Shown piece after piece: positions 63,501 to 64,000 of a DNA stretch of 64,000 nucleotides. Origin of the DNA: Paramecium sonneborni (Eukaryota; Ciliophora; Oligohymenophorea; Peniculida; Parameciidae); contig CAJJDN010000138.1 in assembly GCA_905182985.1 (NCBI GenBank), forward strand, positions 80,146-144,145. Reading direction: 5' to 3'. The position numbers were made by a program, and so were the translations under genes. Each line of letters opens with the position of its first letter. Position 1 is the stretch's first letter. The notes beneath the pieces were generated by a model that saw nothing but the letters and a program-made list of their open reading frames with translations, did no database searches and was not told the DNA's origin.

Positions 63501-64000
63501 GTTTCAACAATATTTTTATGTACAGAATTAATATTGAGATTTTTTGCATTCTCTTGGAAAGATTTTACAAATAGTCCAGATTATGTATTATAATCATGTA
63601 TAGTGATATTGAATTTTATAGAACTTACAATGAGTTCATTAATGACAGATTTAAATGAGCAGAATTTGCGTTTAATAAGAGGAACTAAATGTTTATTATT
63701 TTATAGAGTATTAAAATATAATAAAATGGCAGTAGCAATAGGACATATAGCATAGAGAACATTCAAATAATACATATATTTGACCTTTTTAATGTTTTTG
63801 GTAATATTCATATATGCAATGATTGGAATGGAAATGTATGCAGGCATTTTTGATTAAACAGATGCTCTTGGATAATTGCATTCATATGATAATATATTAA
63901 AAGCATTTATGACTATATTCAATATAATGACTAATGATGATTGGTATGGAGTATATGTGATGGGTGGAAATATAAACTATGTATTTGCTGTAATATATTC
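60520..64000 (+). CDS. Voltage-gated cation channel alpha subunit, multi-domain, partial (3' end beyond window)
   Basis: The product resembles pore subunits of the four-repeat Cav/Nav/NALCN class. ATG 60520-60522. Introns 61306-61327 (22), 62550-62575 (26, CAG) and 62739-62761 (23) keep frame to the window edge, at least 1136 residues. About 260 Ser/Gln-rich cytosolic residues precede repeat I: S1 near residue 298 (CMSFLILFNVTLYIY), an S4-S5 region PLRVITLLLYLGDIFSGLG with few arginines, a Cys-containing turret, pore TITMDDWSWVMFF near 503, and S6 FFGFNLVIAVIKIHY. A basic 430-residue linker follows. Repeat II has S4 NLRLIRGTKCLLFYRVLKYNK and pore FNIMTNDDWYGVY near 1113. The TxDxW pores carry Asp where calcium channels usually have Glu. 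Paramecium ciliary calcium channels are this class, but gene identity is not established. Confidence 0.87.

Overview
This window looks like somatic (macronuclear) DNA of a ciliate, most probably Paramecium or a close relative. Three things in the sequence support this. (1) Long protein families read through only if TAA and TAG mean glutamine and TGA is the sole stop. (2) Introns are tiny, mostly 19-31 nt, GTA...TAG, and inferring them restores frame in almost every gene. (3) The DNA is very AT-rich and genes are tightly packed on both strands. Coordinates below come from hand translation with this code. Intron calls are inferences, tested by whether total coding length divides by three and by family motifs.

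Layout. 1-5348 (minus strand): two IFT54/TRAF3IP1-type genes (one cut by the window edge, one short), a protein of unknown function between them, and a 510-residue coiled-coil protein. 5814-19634 (plus): a giant TRA1/TRRAP-like co-activator gene of about 4570 residues, followed at 40 nt by an aquaporin-family gene. 22458-25829 (minus): a TLDc protein, an oxysterol-binding-protein relative and tRNA-Glu(CTC). 29003-33423 (plus): a DYRK-type kinase, an NOL12/RRP17-type nucleolar protein and a bZIP factor. 35154-36657: a tail-anchored coiled-coil protein. 36690-44861 (minus): a GPR180/TMEM145-type membrane protein, a 1023-residue protein ending in an alpha/beta-hydrolase-like segment, and a cysteine-rich membrane protein. 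44924-56698 (plus): a coiled-coil protein, a GH5 endoglycoceramidase-like enzyme, a low-complexity protein, an Aurora-like kinase and a glycogen debranching enzyme. 57011-59990 (minus): two unknown proteins and a second Aurora/CaMK-like kinase. 60520-64000 (plus): the first two repeats of a large voltage-gated cation channel, running off the window.

Three perfect direct repeats of 1150, 1224 and 1234 bp are each split by one N (at 21961, 27680, 38637). They look like unmerged contig ends rather than biology, and they place false partial gene copies in the sequence.

No mobile element, CRISPR array or obvious defence locus was seen. The strongest unusual signals are an AMPK-type glycogen-binding module inserted in the debranching enzyme, aspartates at the channel selectivity positions, a second aquaporin NPA box lacking its arginine, an oxysterol-binding protein without the His-His pair, a short IFT54 paralogue, frequent AAG 3' splice sites, and a hairpin at 57547-57604 that may be a small RNA.
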